Shown in pieces: positions 32,715 to 44,648 of a DNA stretch of 64,000 nt. Numbering within the stretch: the stretch's first letter is position 1; each line of letters opens with the position of its first letter. The translations under genes were made by a program, and so were the position numbers. The notes beneath the pieces are model-generated. The model saw only the letters and a program-made list of their open reading frames with translations. It did not search any database and had not been told where the DNA came from. This DNA comes from Sodiomyces alkalinus F11 (taxonomy: Eukaryota; Ascomycota; Sordariomycetes; Glomerellales; Plectosphaerellaceae), in the NCBI RefSeq assembly GCF_003711515.1, contig NW_021167079.1, positions 733,471 to 797,470 on the forward strand. Direction: 5' to 3'.

Positions 32715-35700
32715 TTAGGCGGGTGGACGAGAAGGGGGCTGAGAGGACATAGTCAGTCTCAGTTGTCTGTAATAGGTGGATAAGGGAGAATTGCACGGCG
32801 ACAATGGACAGTCCAGAGGTGGTGTGTTTTCGCCGCCAAAATGATCTGACGACACCCGATCATCATAAGATGCGAGGGAAGAGTGGGTGCGACTTACGGG
32901 GAACGGGGGAAATATTAGCGAATGCAGGTTCATCTGACAGCCCCGAAGCCGTCAAACAAACGCGCGATCTCGAAAAAAGGGTATTGATACCGGATTATGT
33001 TGGAAGAACGACTGTGATGAGTCTAAAGAAGGGGGGAAAGGGGAAGGGGAAATGCAAGGTAAGTGGAGGAAATGCTGGGATATGAACAATGGAAGGGAGA
33101 AAGAAAATCTAAGCAAATGTTCGGGGGGAGATATCTGCAGGAATGAGCAACAACTTCAGAGAGGGAAGGCTCGAGGCAGCGGGATCGATCCCGGGAGGGA
33201 AGGAACGAGTCGTTGACTCGTGGTACATGGTGGGCTCCTTCCCGGTCCAGGGGAAATTTTTTGCGTGGACCCGGAAAGGTCACAGACCAATACATGGGTG
33301 GACCCGGAACTTCCCTCGCAGTCAGTAGGTACGAATTAAACACTACATTAAACTAAAGTACGTGTACCTTTTCCTCCATATTAGACTCCTCTCATTTCAA
33401 GTACTCCATAGTTCTTTCTAATTAGTCAAATCATCTCCACTCGACTTTGCTTTTTCCGAGGTGAATTGGTACCTTCATCGAGTCGATCTGTTTCTTCTTC
33501 CTCTTCTTCTTCTCTTTTTTTTTTCTCTTTTTTTTTTCTTTTTCGCTTTTGCTTTTGCTTTTCCAGATTACGGCTCCCAATAGCCGAGATACGAACGGCT
33601 AACAAAACAAATAAATATCGGCAAAATGTGCGAGTTGTAACCATCGATGCGTTTTCTTTTCTCGAGCTCTACCACGTTACCAGCTTCATCACTGTGCGCC
33701 TTTTTCAAACCCATGCGACGTGGCCCGACTTGACCCGATGCCATATGCAAAACAAGAGTGGCTGCGTTAAAGCGTTCCTTCATCAAGCTGCCCCGCGTGT
33801 CATCAGCAGCGTGGCCCCTCCACGGTACTGGTACCGCGCAATTACTGCACCTCTTCTTATCAATTACCTACCCCGCTGTCCTGTCATCCAACCCGAGGCA
33901 GCTCGGTGTTAAGGTTCTCAGTACGGATAGGTACCTGGCTCTAGCAATGCTAGGCTACAATGGGGAGTCAGATGGATGACGACGTCAAACTCGTACGTTG
34001 TATCCGTCCGACTGTAGGCTATGACCATAACTGGGATGGCACACCCGCATAGGGAATTCACGCGACGGTCCCCATCTAAAATGCCGGGGAGCAGCTGCCG
34101 AACGGCCACGCCATTCCTGGTAGGGAATGGTGTTGCATCCTGTGACGTTGGCTGAGGGGCTCTAGCCTGGCCGAAACCCACCCGTCGGGCTGGGAAGTAG
34201 ACCGGACCAATGGGCTATCAGTGACTGTCAGTGGGAAGGATGCCGGAATGGAGCAAAGGAGACAACCCCAGCCAGTATCGGTACCGTGCTCTTGGAGCCG
34301 GTTACCAAAATTTTGGCTCCCTCGCTGGAGGTGCTTCCTCTTATTGAGATACTTCCTACTCTGCACATCGCGACGTGACAATCGGCAGATCCTTTGAACT
34401 CCAGATATTCAACCGAGGTCTACCATGCTACCTACCCCGTACTGTCGTCAACACAAGTCAGAAATAGAACCCACACGAGAGATTAAGTAGGTATCGCCGA
34501 TTACACGATTCCAGATTGACAATCTCTGCGCGAGCTTCTCGAAGGTTCGCTAGGTCCGAGCGACACGCCGCCCGTAATTTATCGTGCCGTTCTCTCCTTG
34601 CCGGGGGCATAAATCACGAAGTCCCCGGTCCAGAGGGCATACAACGGTAATGTGTGTGCCCTCCTGAGGCGGCTCTTGCAATCAAATCCGTTGGCTTGAA
34701 CCCAGATATCAGGGTCTGGTCATGAAGTGCTTGAGATGTTGAATTCACACGCATAATCTTCCTCTAACAAACAGACCGAGGCCTCGCGACCAGTGCCATA
34801 ACACCGTAGGTATAGGTACTTACACGTCCGCCCTGGAAATTTGGGGCTTACCAATCCTCTTCAGAAGGCCCCACTCCTCCCTCCCACGCTCAGTACGTTG
34901 TAGAGTCACAGAGAGTCACATGGACCCCGACACGGCACCACGAAAATAAACCGCGACACTTCTTGTGAATACGGAGTATTATTATGTATGCTCATGCCCG
35001 AATATCAATATTAGTCACCGGAGTAAACGGAGAAGACGGAGACAACGGAGACAACGGAGCGGCATTCTAGGTTTTCCCGACGTCCGCTTGGTTTATTTCG
35101 CCCCCCATGAGTTGCCGGCCCTTCCGGTCCCCGTCCCTTTCCCCGTCCGCCATCAAGATCGATCGGTTTTGTTTTCTGGGGCCCCAACTCTTGTCGACTC
35201 CGAGTTTGTTTTGTCGATCACGATAATTGGCATAGCACATGGGGTATGGCTTCATTTCGCTCTCTTTCATCGTTGTAAACACCCGCCGTTGCGACCCGTG
35301 GCCGGCACTTCACGCTAGCATAACGGCATTCTTGTCACCCGGATTTCAGGGACTATGCACTAGGTAATTGCGAAGTGGGAGTAGGTAATTACCTTACTCT
35401 GTAACGTAATTTGGCACGTGGTGAGGGATGGAGGAAGAAATATACGGGATATGACGGCATGTGAAGCATGACGAATGGATCTCGGGGCGGTTCCTCCCAT
35501 GCGACCATTGTCGGTGTCGATCTGCCGAAATAGGTACTGTACTTGCGACCCACTGGCCGCGATCTGTCTCTTAGTCATCGAGGCAGATATTGTTCATCCA
35601 ACTTCAGTCACATCTCCGTACCGTATTTTATAGGATCCCTATTTTATTTTGCACTTGAACTCAGCAGTCTACTACTTCTGGAAGGATGCAGAACAGATAT

Positions 35701-36585
35701 GGACCGGCCGAAGTGCCGAGTAGTGATGAGCACCGAAACCCGACTGCAGATTGCCAGCATCTCCATTGGGACGTCAGAACAGCAACAAGCCACCAGGGCA
35801 ACCCCGTCAAAGCGCTGGCCGAAGCGCCAAATGGGCCACAGGATTGTACAGTCGAGCCCCCTCCTCTCTTCATCAACTCCGGAGGGACCGTATGATCTGA
35901 AATTGTCGGACGGTATTGCAATACCAGGGTACGAAGCTGCTTTTTCAATCGCTCTCTCGCCAGGCTCCCTCGTTACCGAGGCCGTTCTGACGACACTACT
36001 TAAATCCTGGATGGCTTTGGCCAAGACAATGTCATACTGTCTGTTTGTCGACGCACTGCATGATGTCGAACTTTGCGCTGGGTTTCTGGACCAAGATCGT
36101 GGAGCATTTAACCTTCGCAGGCCACCTTCAAGCCGTCCGGGCTGGCACTCGAGAAACTCAAACGCTTTCAAATTGTATTATTACTTGGCGGTGGCCGTGT
36201 GCGGCGGGTTCACGACCTCGACCTCGCGCCTGGCCTGCGCCTTGCTGGTCATCCCGGGGCCCTGCCCATGTCTAAGTAACGCCTATTTATCTATGCATGC
36301 CCAGACTCCAAATGCGAAATCAAAAGCAACGCCAGAAACCCGATGCTCTCTCCCGCAGTCTATAGTATCCCCTATTTGCCATCCAAACGCCAGCGCCCTG
36401 TGTGTCCTCTGATTTCCCTTCAAGCACATGACTTTTGCTGCGTGAAACCCAAAACCATCCCCAGAACCGTCCCGTCCCGTCCGTCCCAATCCTGCTCCGG
36501 CGCTTTCCATCAGTGTATCAAGTTAACATCATATCATACAAACACGTCAAGTGTCTCAGTCGAAGCGAAGCCTCCGAAACTAGAT
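32715..36585. other. Gene-poor 3.9-kb intergenic region
   Basis: No gene could be supported. The left end is the PPR promoter. Observed elements: a TTTTTTTTTCTC-type pyrimidine tract (about 33515-33550), two copies of GTGGACCCGGAA (33265-33276 and 33298-33309), an ACGGAG/ACAACGGAG repeat (about 35029-35060), and TAGGTA/GGTACCT motifs (about 33325, 33466, 33929, 34806, 35360). The one longish open frame, 35699-36412 (237 codons), has no family signature and atypical codon use, so I do not call it a gene with any confidence. Confidence 0.5.
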
Positions 36586-37300
36586 CTAGATCCGGTTCGA
36601 AGCGGCGGCGTACATCCCCAGAAGGGGCCCTGGCCCAACGGATTGCCGGACACCGGTTCGCCGCCGCGGGGATGCCGAAGTGGAAGCCGAAGCTGGCAAA
36701 AGGGGTGAACCGGGGCGAACCGACTGGCGCGACACGGTGGACCGCCTAGACGACGTAGAGGAGACCGACCCGGGACCCCTCGTGTACCGCCTCGGGGAGG
36801 AAACGGAGGTCGCCCTCCGGCGGTTGTAGTAGTAGGCGTAGTCTTCCAACTCGGGAAGCATCGAGGTGCGGGCCAGGGCGGCGGCGGAGGATGACCGGTA
36901 GCGAGGGGAGTAGGACGAGCTGGCGTCCGAGTCGAACCCTTCGTCGTGGGCGTAGCCGAGTTCTGTCGGGTCTGGGTCCGCGATGCCGATGCGGCTGGCG
37001 GCTGCTTGTTCCCTCAAGACGGAGACCCTGGGATTGCCTTGTAAGTAAAATGACATGACACAACGCGTGGGGGGTGGGAGCACTTACTGCTCAGGGCTGA
37101 TACCGGCTAGTGTGGCGTTGACATGCTGGAAATTGAATGGTGCTGACTGGAGACGAACGGGTTAGTTCTAGGGTTCCGTCATTCGCAAGGCACGGGTCTC
37201 AACTTACAATCTCGATCCGTTTTGTGTCTTGCTTCTTCTCCTTACCCATGATGCGGTATACCCGCGAGTAGATGTTGCGAAAGCTGTGGTCGAGCTGCAT
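36586..37300 (-). CDS. Small CRIB-motif (Cdc42/Rac-interactive) protein, three exons
   Basis: Exons on the minus strand: 37208..37300, 37088..37146 and 36586..37027, giving 197 residues. The join reads RIEI-SAPFNFQHVNATLAGI, which fits the CRIB core pattern IS-x-P-x(2-4)-F-x-H with the usual second His-Val-Gly replaced (HVNATLAG). CRIB motifs bind GTP-loaded Cdc42/Rac. The N-terminus MQLDHSFRNIYSRVYRI is short and helical; the C-terminal 130 residues are Ser/Arg-rich, low-complexity and probably disordered (SSTSSRRSTVSRQS). All three splice joins keep frame with GTAAGT donors. It may be a small Rho-GTPase effector or adaptor in polarity signalling; this is inference from the motif alone. Confidence 0.7.
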
Positions 37301-39579
37301 CTTGACAGTGCGTCTGAGTGGCCTTGTCAAACACGGCATAGAGGATGACCGATGATGGGAGTCGTCAACACACTACTGTAATTCGTCCGTCCTGCGTCTG
37401 ATGGTGGGAGAGCGGGAGAGGAAAAGGGTGTGAGGGGAAGCGAAGATGGTGTGTGAGCTTCGGCCCTGCGATGCTTTGCCACGGGTAAGAAAAGAAAATG
37501 GGGAAGAAAAAAAGGAAAAAAAGAGACGAGGTCAACTGGTGGAGCTCGTTGTGGCGGATAGGGCGAAGAGGTGAGATATAGCTAGTAGCTGTGCCGCTGA
37601 AGATGAGAGACGAAAAGGTTAGGGAGACGGGGGACCGGCCAAGGCGAACGGCGCTTGGTGAGCTTTGCAGTGTTGTGATGTTCCGACGGCTGTCGCTTCC
37701 TCCGAGGGGGACGAAAGCGGGTCGGCGGTTTTGGTTAAGTACTGCAAAGTATGAAAGGGCAACGAGAATATAGGACGATGGTGGTTGGTTGGTTGGTTGG
37801 TGCGATGTGTTCGGGAGCGGCGCTGCGGGAAGAGATCCTTCGAATGGAGCGAGGTGACCGTTTATTTTGTCCCTGGGTTTTTGGACTACCCGTTTCCTTT
37901 TCGCAGTTGTTGGACTTTTTTCTTTCCTTTTTTTCTGGACGGTTGTGTTGTGTACCGTAACACTGCCTTGATGTTCAAGGTCAAGGGCCCCAAGTCGGTC
38001 GATCGGTGAACCGTGAGTGAGTGAGAGTCGGGTGCTCCGGGGCTGTGGAGTTGAGGTCCGCTGATGATCGGATGTTGGGGTCCGGGCCGCTACAAACGGG
38101 CGATTGAATGAAAGGAGGAGGTTTTTGTTTTGTTTCTTTTTTTCTTCTTTTAAAGAATGACTTTTGGTTTTCTCCGTTTGCTCAAATTCAAAATCCCTTT
38201 GTTGGGTTTTATTGCCCAGAAAAGTAACGAGTGACTGTGTTGGGAGATGAAAAGAGAGATCCAGTGGGCGGAGGAGTTGGGCGCTGGGCGGTAGAGAGGA
38301 ACATCAAGATGATCGAACGGGGTAGACGATGGTTGATATACCTACACATAAGGTAAGGTACCTTACACATCCACATGGGCCTTGAAGCATGAACCGCCAG
38401 GAACTTCTCCCTACAGTCTCAATCTCAGCATTGGAACGCTTTCAACTGGTCGTGGAAATGTCGCAAGATTCCTGCGGCCGAGACCAATGCGTTCCACGCG
38501 CCCTGCATTCCAACCCGAAGCGGAACCACAGAAAGAATGTACGAATACCTAAAGTAACCACCAACCAGCGTCCGCATCGTCCGCCCAAGGTACCTTATCC
38601 TTTCTCCTCTGCCTGTCTCCGGACAACGGGGGGAAATCGTCCAAGCGTCTGATGCGACTGGAACTTATCCCTTTCGGGGTGATCCAAACACACGACACAT
38701 GAGCTTGTGTTTGAATGATGGTGCTCTGCCACTATTTTCTTCTGCGGTCTTCCTCGCCGCGTGTCTCAGCGGTATTTCTCATTCGCTCATTCCAGTCGAT
38801 CAGGAACCAGGGGTAGCGAAACAAGCGCCCTGGCAAGATGCTAGTACGATAAGGTATTAGTGCAGTCTGCGAGGCGCGTCTGGTAGGTTGCATTCTCCCT
38901 TCAGCCGCTTGGAAAATTGACAACGCATACCTTATTACTGCATGGACAAGAATAAGACGACGAAATCTCCGAACCCTGAGATGAGAGCCAACTACGTGTT
39001 TTGTCCGCACTGGAACGCCCCTCTTCTGAAACGGGAGCTCCGCCGTACGATCTCATGTGGCCCTTTGGCCCTATTGGCTGTCCATGCGCATGGCTATTCA
39101 TTTGCCCCGTCGTCTTTGTCATTAGAGGGCCAGGAATACTTTGCAAGGAAGGTCTGTTTCATCTCATATCTCATCTCTCGATCCTGTGCCACTTGGCCCT
39201 CATCATTGGCCCGTCTGACCAAGCCCCCAATCTGACAGCTTCCCCCCTTGCAGAGAAGCGCCCTAGACTTTGGAGAGATGATCGAGATGTCTTTGTTCTA
39301 ATCAAATAATAATAACATAGGTTGGTCCCGGCCGTCGTCAGTTTCGTGTCCACGTGGAAATTATCTTCTATCCCTTGCTGTGGATGTTCTCCCGCCACTC
39401 GGCCTGCTTTCTCTCATGCCAATGGGCATGGCATTGGAATTTCTGCCTTTGAACAAATGAATTCATATCCAAATGACTGGCTTCGAGGCGGAATTCTTGT
39501 CCGTCCTTCTATTCGTACGTCTTCGGGTAATTGTTTAATCAGCTAGCTGTGCGTAATATCATGTCCCATGTCTATACGA
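37301..39579. other. Intergenic region, no gene recognised
   Basis: About 2.3 kb. The left part is the leader and promoter of the CRIB gene and holds GGTT repeated four times (about 37784-37801) and T-rich tracts near 37910-37935 and 38125-38150. AAGGTAAGGTACCTTA (about 38350-38365) and CAAGGTACCTTATCC (about 38587-38601) repeat the GGTACC palindrome. None of the small open frames has a recognisable product. Confidence 0.5.
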
Positions 39580-41187
39580 TTATTTCGGATAGTCTTTCAA
39601 GTGGTAGCTCTTGAGCTTCACGAACGCGTCAAACCCAAACTTGCTCAGGGTCTGGCCCTTGCCCGAGTTCTTCCACCCGGTCCACGCGAGGTCCTAAGAG
39701 AAACATCCCACGTTAGTTCTCATTCCAACGAATTTCCTCATTCCCGCGAGCGGTGATGGGGCCGGGGCGACTGGTAAGGGAACCAAGGGACACTCTACTC
39801 ACCGGGCTGGGATAATCTGCCCTATTGACGAAAACTGTGCCGGCCTCGACCTCCTCCGCCAGCTCATATCCTTTCTCCGTATCCTTGGTCCAGATACTGG
39901 CCGTAAGTCCAAACTCGCTGTCGTTCATGAGCCGCACCGCCTCGGCATCCCCCCGCACCTTCATCACGGGGATCACCGGCCCGAACGTCTCCTCCCGCAT
40001 CACCGCCATCCCGTGGTCCACGCCCGTCAGCAGCGTAGGCTTGACAAAGTTACCCTTGGGAGGCAGGTTCGCGAATGTCTCGCTCTCCGGCGTGGCATCC
40101 TGGGCGCCCCGCTCCAGCGCGTCTTTGATCTGCGCCTCGATCGCCTCCCGCGCCCGCCGCGAGACCACCGGCCCCACCTGCGTCGCCTTGTCGAACGGGC
40201 TGCCCAGTCGGTAGCCGCGCAGCACCTCCTGCGCCGCCGCGACAAAGTCGTCGTGAATCGCTTCGTCCACGTACACCCGCTCGATAGCGCAGCAGCTCTG
40301 GCCCGAGTTGAACACGGCCCCGTCGACGATCTCGCCCGCCGCCCATGCGACGTCCACGTCCGCCCGCACGTAGGCAGGGTCTTTCCCTCCCAACTCGAGC
40401 CCTACGTGCACGATCCGGTCCGCCGCGGCTTTCTGCACCGCCAGCCCACCGGCTACCGAGCCCGTGAACGCCACCAGCTTGACTTTCAGGTTGCGCACGA
40501 TGGTCTCGATCTGCGTCGGCGAGCCGGCGTGGAAGTACTGGAGCACACCAGTGGGCAGGCCGGCTTCGGCGAAAACCTCAGCTACTCGCTCGACGACGGT
40601 GGGTGTTTGTGGCGACGGTTTCAGGATGACCGTGTTCCCCGCCAACAGCGCTGGAATGAGCGAGTTGACCAAGATAAGGTAAGGATACTGGAATAAAGGG
40701 GATGTGAGTCAATACTTTCTTCGAGAATTCATCAACCGGAGAAAAGAGCATTAGCATGTAGAGTCGGGTTTGAGACACGCACGTTCCAAGCAAAGATGAC
40801 GAGGACCGGCCCGACAGGAACTTTCCGGATAAAGCGCTTGAATCCCTTTTCCGGCTCGCCGTCGGTATCTTGTAGTGCCTCGTCGCTGACCTTGAGGAGG
40901 TAGTCGGCACGCTTGATGGCTGTCAGAACCTCTGCCCCGCCATACGCAACGGGGCGGCCCATCTGCACGGCAAGTTCTTCGGCGAGGTCATCCTTCTTAT
41001 CGGCCAGAAGCCTCAAGGCTTTCCTGACTATGCCCTGACGATCGGCGAGTGGTGTCTTGCGCCAGGTCTGGAAGGCTTCGGTTGCAACATTTGGGAGCTC
41101 GTCCAACTCGGCTTGTGAGACGCCATTCCTGGTGAGGATGGGTTCGTTTGTCGTGGGTGAGATGGTCGTGAGGACCTCGACGGACAT
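39580..41187 (-). CDS. NAD(P)-dependent aldehyde dehydrogenase family protein
   Basis: Oxidises an aldehyde to its acid; substrate unknown. Exons on the minus strand: 40783..41187, 40687..39803 (that is 39803..40687) and 39580..39693; 467 residues. Landmarks are the cofactor-pocket segment VLVIFAWN joined to YPYLILVNSLIPALLAGN, NTVILKPSPQTP, the GSVAGG turn, the general-base Glu in LELGGKDPAYV, the catalytic Cys in FNSGQSCCAIERVYV, and EETFGPVIPVMKV. The last exon encodes DLAWTGWKNSGKG and the C-terminal dimerisation tail. Donors are GTGCGT and GTGAGT. The GQSCCAIERV form resembles a broad-specificity subgroup found in fungi and bacteria rather than classical acetaldehyde dehydrogenases. It is divergent from ESF2, about 500 bases apart. 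Confidence 0.9.
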
Positions 41188-41688
41188 TCTGGCCGGCTAT
41201 ATGCTGAAAATGCGATGTCTATGCTTGAGAAACACACAAAGCTTCGCGTGTAATAGTCGTTAGACAGGAGAAACAGAAATCTTCAAGCAGTAGAGAGTAA
41301 AATGAGTAAGCAGTGGCAAGTCTTGACAAGAAGGTTGGTGTTTCACTTGACATCAGAGGCCGATTGAGGGGCAAACGAAGACGCAAGAGCACCCCGCTAT
41401 CAGTTCACTGGACGGGAGATAAGAACCGCTAGATAAGATAACATCCTTATCTTATCTATTGACAGTTTCGTTCATGTTCCTGAGACCCACCAAAAATTTG
41501 ATGGAATCTGCCAACCGGTAGTCGATCCTGAACAATCATACAGAGTGCAACTTCGCACAGCACACTCCAAGCCTATGCGACATATACCCCAAGGAACAGT
41601 TGTCCGAATATTAATGAAGTGTTTCGATACTATTCTCAAATACCCAAGAAGATAGTAGGCTCTACGAATTTTGAGGAAACTATTCAAA
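41188..41688. promoter_or_regulatory. Divergent upstream region of the aldehyde dehydrogenase and ESF2 genes
   Basis: About 500 bases, with a GATAAGATAACATCCTTATCTTATC palindromic area near 41434-41458 containing several GATA/TATC sites (possible GATA-factor sites, not tested). No gene recognised. Confidence 0.45.
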
Positions 41689-42729
41689 ATGGCCCCCGAG
41701 AAGCGAAATGAGTTTCTCGAAATAGACGACAGCGAGGACGAGCAAGGCCAAGGCTACGACTCGGACGCTGATGACATTCGGAAGGGCGGCCGGAGCTCCA
41801 AGAGGAGAAGAATACTAGAACAGAATGAGGATGACGATGAGGGAGCCGACCTGAGCGAGGAGGAAGAGGAGGAGAAACAGAAAGAGGGAACCGATCGCAA
41901 AGACGCCGATGCCGATGCCGACGCCCTAGACCCAACCTCTACCACTTCCACCTCGCAATCAAGAGAAAAAGCCCCCTCCTCCTCTTCCGCCGCGACCAAG
42001 AAAACCAAGGGCATATCGCAGAAGAACCTCCTCGCAACCGAAAAGGCCATGCGCCAGTCCGGCGTCATCTACCTCTCCCGCATCCCGCCCTACATGAAAC
42101 CGCAGAAGCTCCGCAGCCTCCTCACCCCCTGCGGCGAGATCAACCGCATCTTCCTCGCGCCGGAGGACCCCGCCGCGCGGACCCGCCGCGTCAAGGCCGG
42201 CGGCAACAAGAAGCGCCTCTTCACCGAAGGCTGGGTCGAGTTCGTCTCCAAGAAGGACGCCAAGCTCACCTGCGACATGCTCAACGCGCGGCCCATCGGC
42301 GGGAAGAAGGGGTCGTACTACTGCGACGACGTCTGGAACATGGTCTACCTCAAGGGCTTCAAGTGGCGGCACTTGACGGAGCAGATTGCCGCCGAGGACG
42401 CCGAGAGGGCGAGCAGGATGCGTGCTGAGATTTCCAGAGATACGCGCGAGAACAAGGAGTTTGTGAGGAATGTGGAGCGCGCCAAGTTTTTGGATGGTGT
42501 TCGGGCCACGAAGGAGGCGAAGAAGAGGAAGAGGTCCGGGTCGGCGGCGGCGGCGGCGGCGGAGGTGGGAGCCGGTAAGGGAGAGGGTGAAGGAGACGCT
42601 GTGGCAGAGAGGGGAGTGGTTTGGGAGGCTAAACGTTCCATGACGTTCAAGCAGGCTTCGTTGGCGAAGAGGTCGGACAAGATTGAGCAGCCGGAACATG
42701 TGACGCGGGTTCTGAGCAAGATTTTCTGA
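41689..42729 (+). CDS. ESF2: Pre-rRNA-processing protein ESF2 (ABT1-like)
   Basis: Nucleolar factor of the small-subunit processome; stimulates the helicase Dbp8 and is needed for 18S rRNA maturation in yeast. Single exon, 346 residues. An acidic N-terminus (DDSEDEQG, EEEEEEKQ) leads to an atypical RRM: GVIYLSRIPPYMKPQKLRSL, CGEINRIFLAPED, GWVEFVSKKDAKL, then the conserved DVWNMVYLKGFKWRHLTEQIA that marks the ESF2/ABT1 family. The basic C-terminus includes KEAKKRKRSG and an Ala run. The start is the ATG at 41689 (MAPEKRNEFLEI); the upstream in-frame codon is TTG. Confidence 0.93.
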   Translation: MAPEKRNEFLEIDDSEDEQGQGYDSDADDIRKGGRSSKRRRILEQNEDDDEGADLSEEEEEEKQKEGTDRKDADADADALDPTSTTSTSQSREKAPSSSSAATKKTKGISQKNLLATEKAMRQSGVIYLSRIPPYMKPQKLRSLLTPCGEINRIFLAPEDPAARTRRVKAGGNKKRLFTEGWVEFVSKKDAKLTCDMLNARPIGGKKGSYYCDDVWNMVYLKGFKWRHLTEQIAAEDAERASRMRAEISRDTRENKEFVRNVERAKFLDGVRATKEAKKRKRSGSAAAAAAEVGAGKGEGEGDAVAERGVVWEAKRSMTFKQASLAKRSDKIEQPEHVTRVLSKIF

Positions 42730-43001
42730 TTCTGACATGGATAGCGAGTTGGTTGTTAGACTAGCATATTGTAACAGCATAGCCTCCGAGCATAGATGTT
42801 ATGGTTTTTGCCGTTACGTTTCTCCAATTATCTCCTGCTGAGAGAGAAAGGGAAAAAACAATTTAGGCCTCAAATCAGAAACCTGTGTATGCAGATATAC
42901 GTCGAAGAATCAAACGTTGCATCATATTGAACCAATTTTTATTCATTCCCCAAAGGCCGTAAAACCCTCATGACCCCGTTTTGCTCATGATATGTGAACG
43001 C

Positions 43002-44648
43002 TTAATCCCGAATCTCCAGCTCATCCATGTCTTCCAGGAGCTCATCCACGCTGATCTTGGGTGCATCGTCATCCCCATCCTCCGTCTCCGCGATACTCAT
43101 GGCATCAGGGTCCGCCTTCTTTTGCTGCGCCCTGTATAGCGCCATATTCGCTCTCAACTCATCATCATCCTCCACATCGCGTAGGAACTGTTCGTATTCC
43201 TCCTGCGAGCGGTCCTGGATGTTCTGCTTGGGGAGCAGCTCTCCTTCCTCTTTGTTCATCCTCTTGAGCTTCCAATTTCGGCGACGGTTCTTCCTCCTGT
43301 TGGGATAATGTTTCTTCACAAGCATCACGTCCGGTATCGTGGAACCGTATGCGTGCGACTCCTCGACCGCATCTAGCTCTGCATTGTTGAAGTTGGTGCC
43401 CGTGATCATGTAGCCCAACGCACTGTCTCCGGGTTGCAGCAGATGGCCAAGGTGCGTCCGCACGAAGTAGGTCGTGTTGTTGACGCCGAGGTCGGCCGCC
43501 CTGGCAACAGTGGCTTCCGCTAGCGCCCACTTCCCTTTCGTCGGCCCTGTCCGGTCGATGTCCATGACGATGAATTCCACCAGTTGCCTCGTGTCCGCCA
43601 GCGCGGCGAATGGTGCGCGCCAGTAGATGGCGGAACTGACGTCGGCTGTCTGCAGCGTACTGGGGTCGACGAGGTAGATCGACGTGCCAATTTTGTGGCA
43701 TAGGGTTATGGGATAGATGTTACCGAGCTGCCTGGCAAGCTTGATCGGTAGGGCAACGAGATCCTCTCGGCAGATGGGCACGAGCTCAGCGGCGAAGGAG
43801 AATTTGACCGACTTGGTAGACGTGTGCACATCCTTTGGGTGGTGGTCAGCTTTACACCCTGTATGTATGGTTTTGAAAAGGGGGAAGGGGGAACTCGACA
43901 AACCTGGGAAATTAGCTGCTGTGACTTCCTGATGCGCACAGGGGCCACCGAAGTGAGGAAATCAACGAATTTTATAGCCTTGTTGACCTCGGCGAAGTAG
44001 AAATCCAATCCCTCGTGCATCTCCTTGATGTTCAGTGTATCTTGATGGGCGCCATGTTTGAGGATCAGTTGTTCGAGACTCAGGAACGTCCTCTTATGGT
44101 TCACTTTCTGCCGGACCTGGACGGAAGCTTTCCACGTGTTGTGGGTATAAGACTTTTTGCAATCCGGACACTGCTGCGTTGAAACGACGTACATGACCTC
44201 GAAAGACTGCTGGAGAAGGACGCCGGTCTGGACTTCATCCTGAACTGTGATCTTGACCCTGATTCGCCTCGAGTTGGGCTCGGTCCAGATGAACCCAGCG
44301 TCAATAACACGGACCTTAGATAGGCCTCGAAGCCTCTTGAGACATATCGATAAGAGTTCGCGAGATTCCGGCACAGCAACCATCCTGCAGCCGGAGCGTC
44401 AGTGGGAAGATATCCCGGGCAGGGGGACGTGGGTAGGCGGGGTGGTGGCTTGCTTACCAAGTAGCGGGGGGAAGAAGCCAACGGTCGCAGTCACGACAGA
44501 AGACGAGACCGGCTTCTCTCGGAACACCTTGACTGATGTCGTGGGTTAACCGAACACATTCTCCGCAGAGAGTGCCCAGTGAGCCATCGATGGGAGCCCC
44601 GCAGTTGTGACAGAGCACTGTCGCAGCGGTCGTCGGCCGAACATCCAT
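43002..44648 (-). CDS. NMD3: 60S ribosomal export protein NMD3
   Basis: Adaptor that carries pre-60S subunits to the exportin Crm1. Exons on the minus strand: 44458..44648, 43904..44384 and 43002..43832 (500 residues). Cys pairs for zinc binding are CHNCG, CGEC and CRDCDRW in exon 1 and CPDCKKSY in exon 2. Exon joins read PPATWMVAVPESRELL and SQQLISQDVHTSTKSVKF. Later family segments are NNTTYFVRTHLGHLLQPGD and VMLVKKHYPNRRKNRRR. The acidic C-terminus (VDELLEDMDELEIRD) is where the Leu-rich export signal is found in homologues; here ELLEDMDELEI fits. It is convergent with ESF2, another ribosome factor, about 270 bases away. Confidence 0.93.

Noticed and set aside
35699..36412. 237-codon plus-strand frame in the gene-poor region
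   Set aside because: No motif and codon use unlike the neighbours; not enough to call a gene without transcripts.
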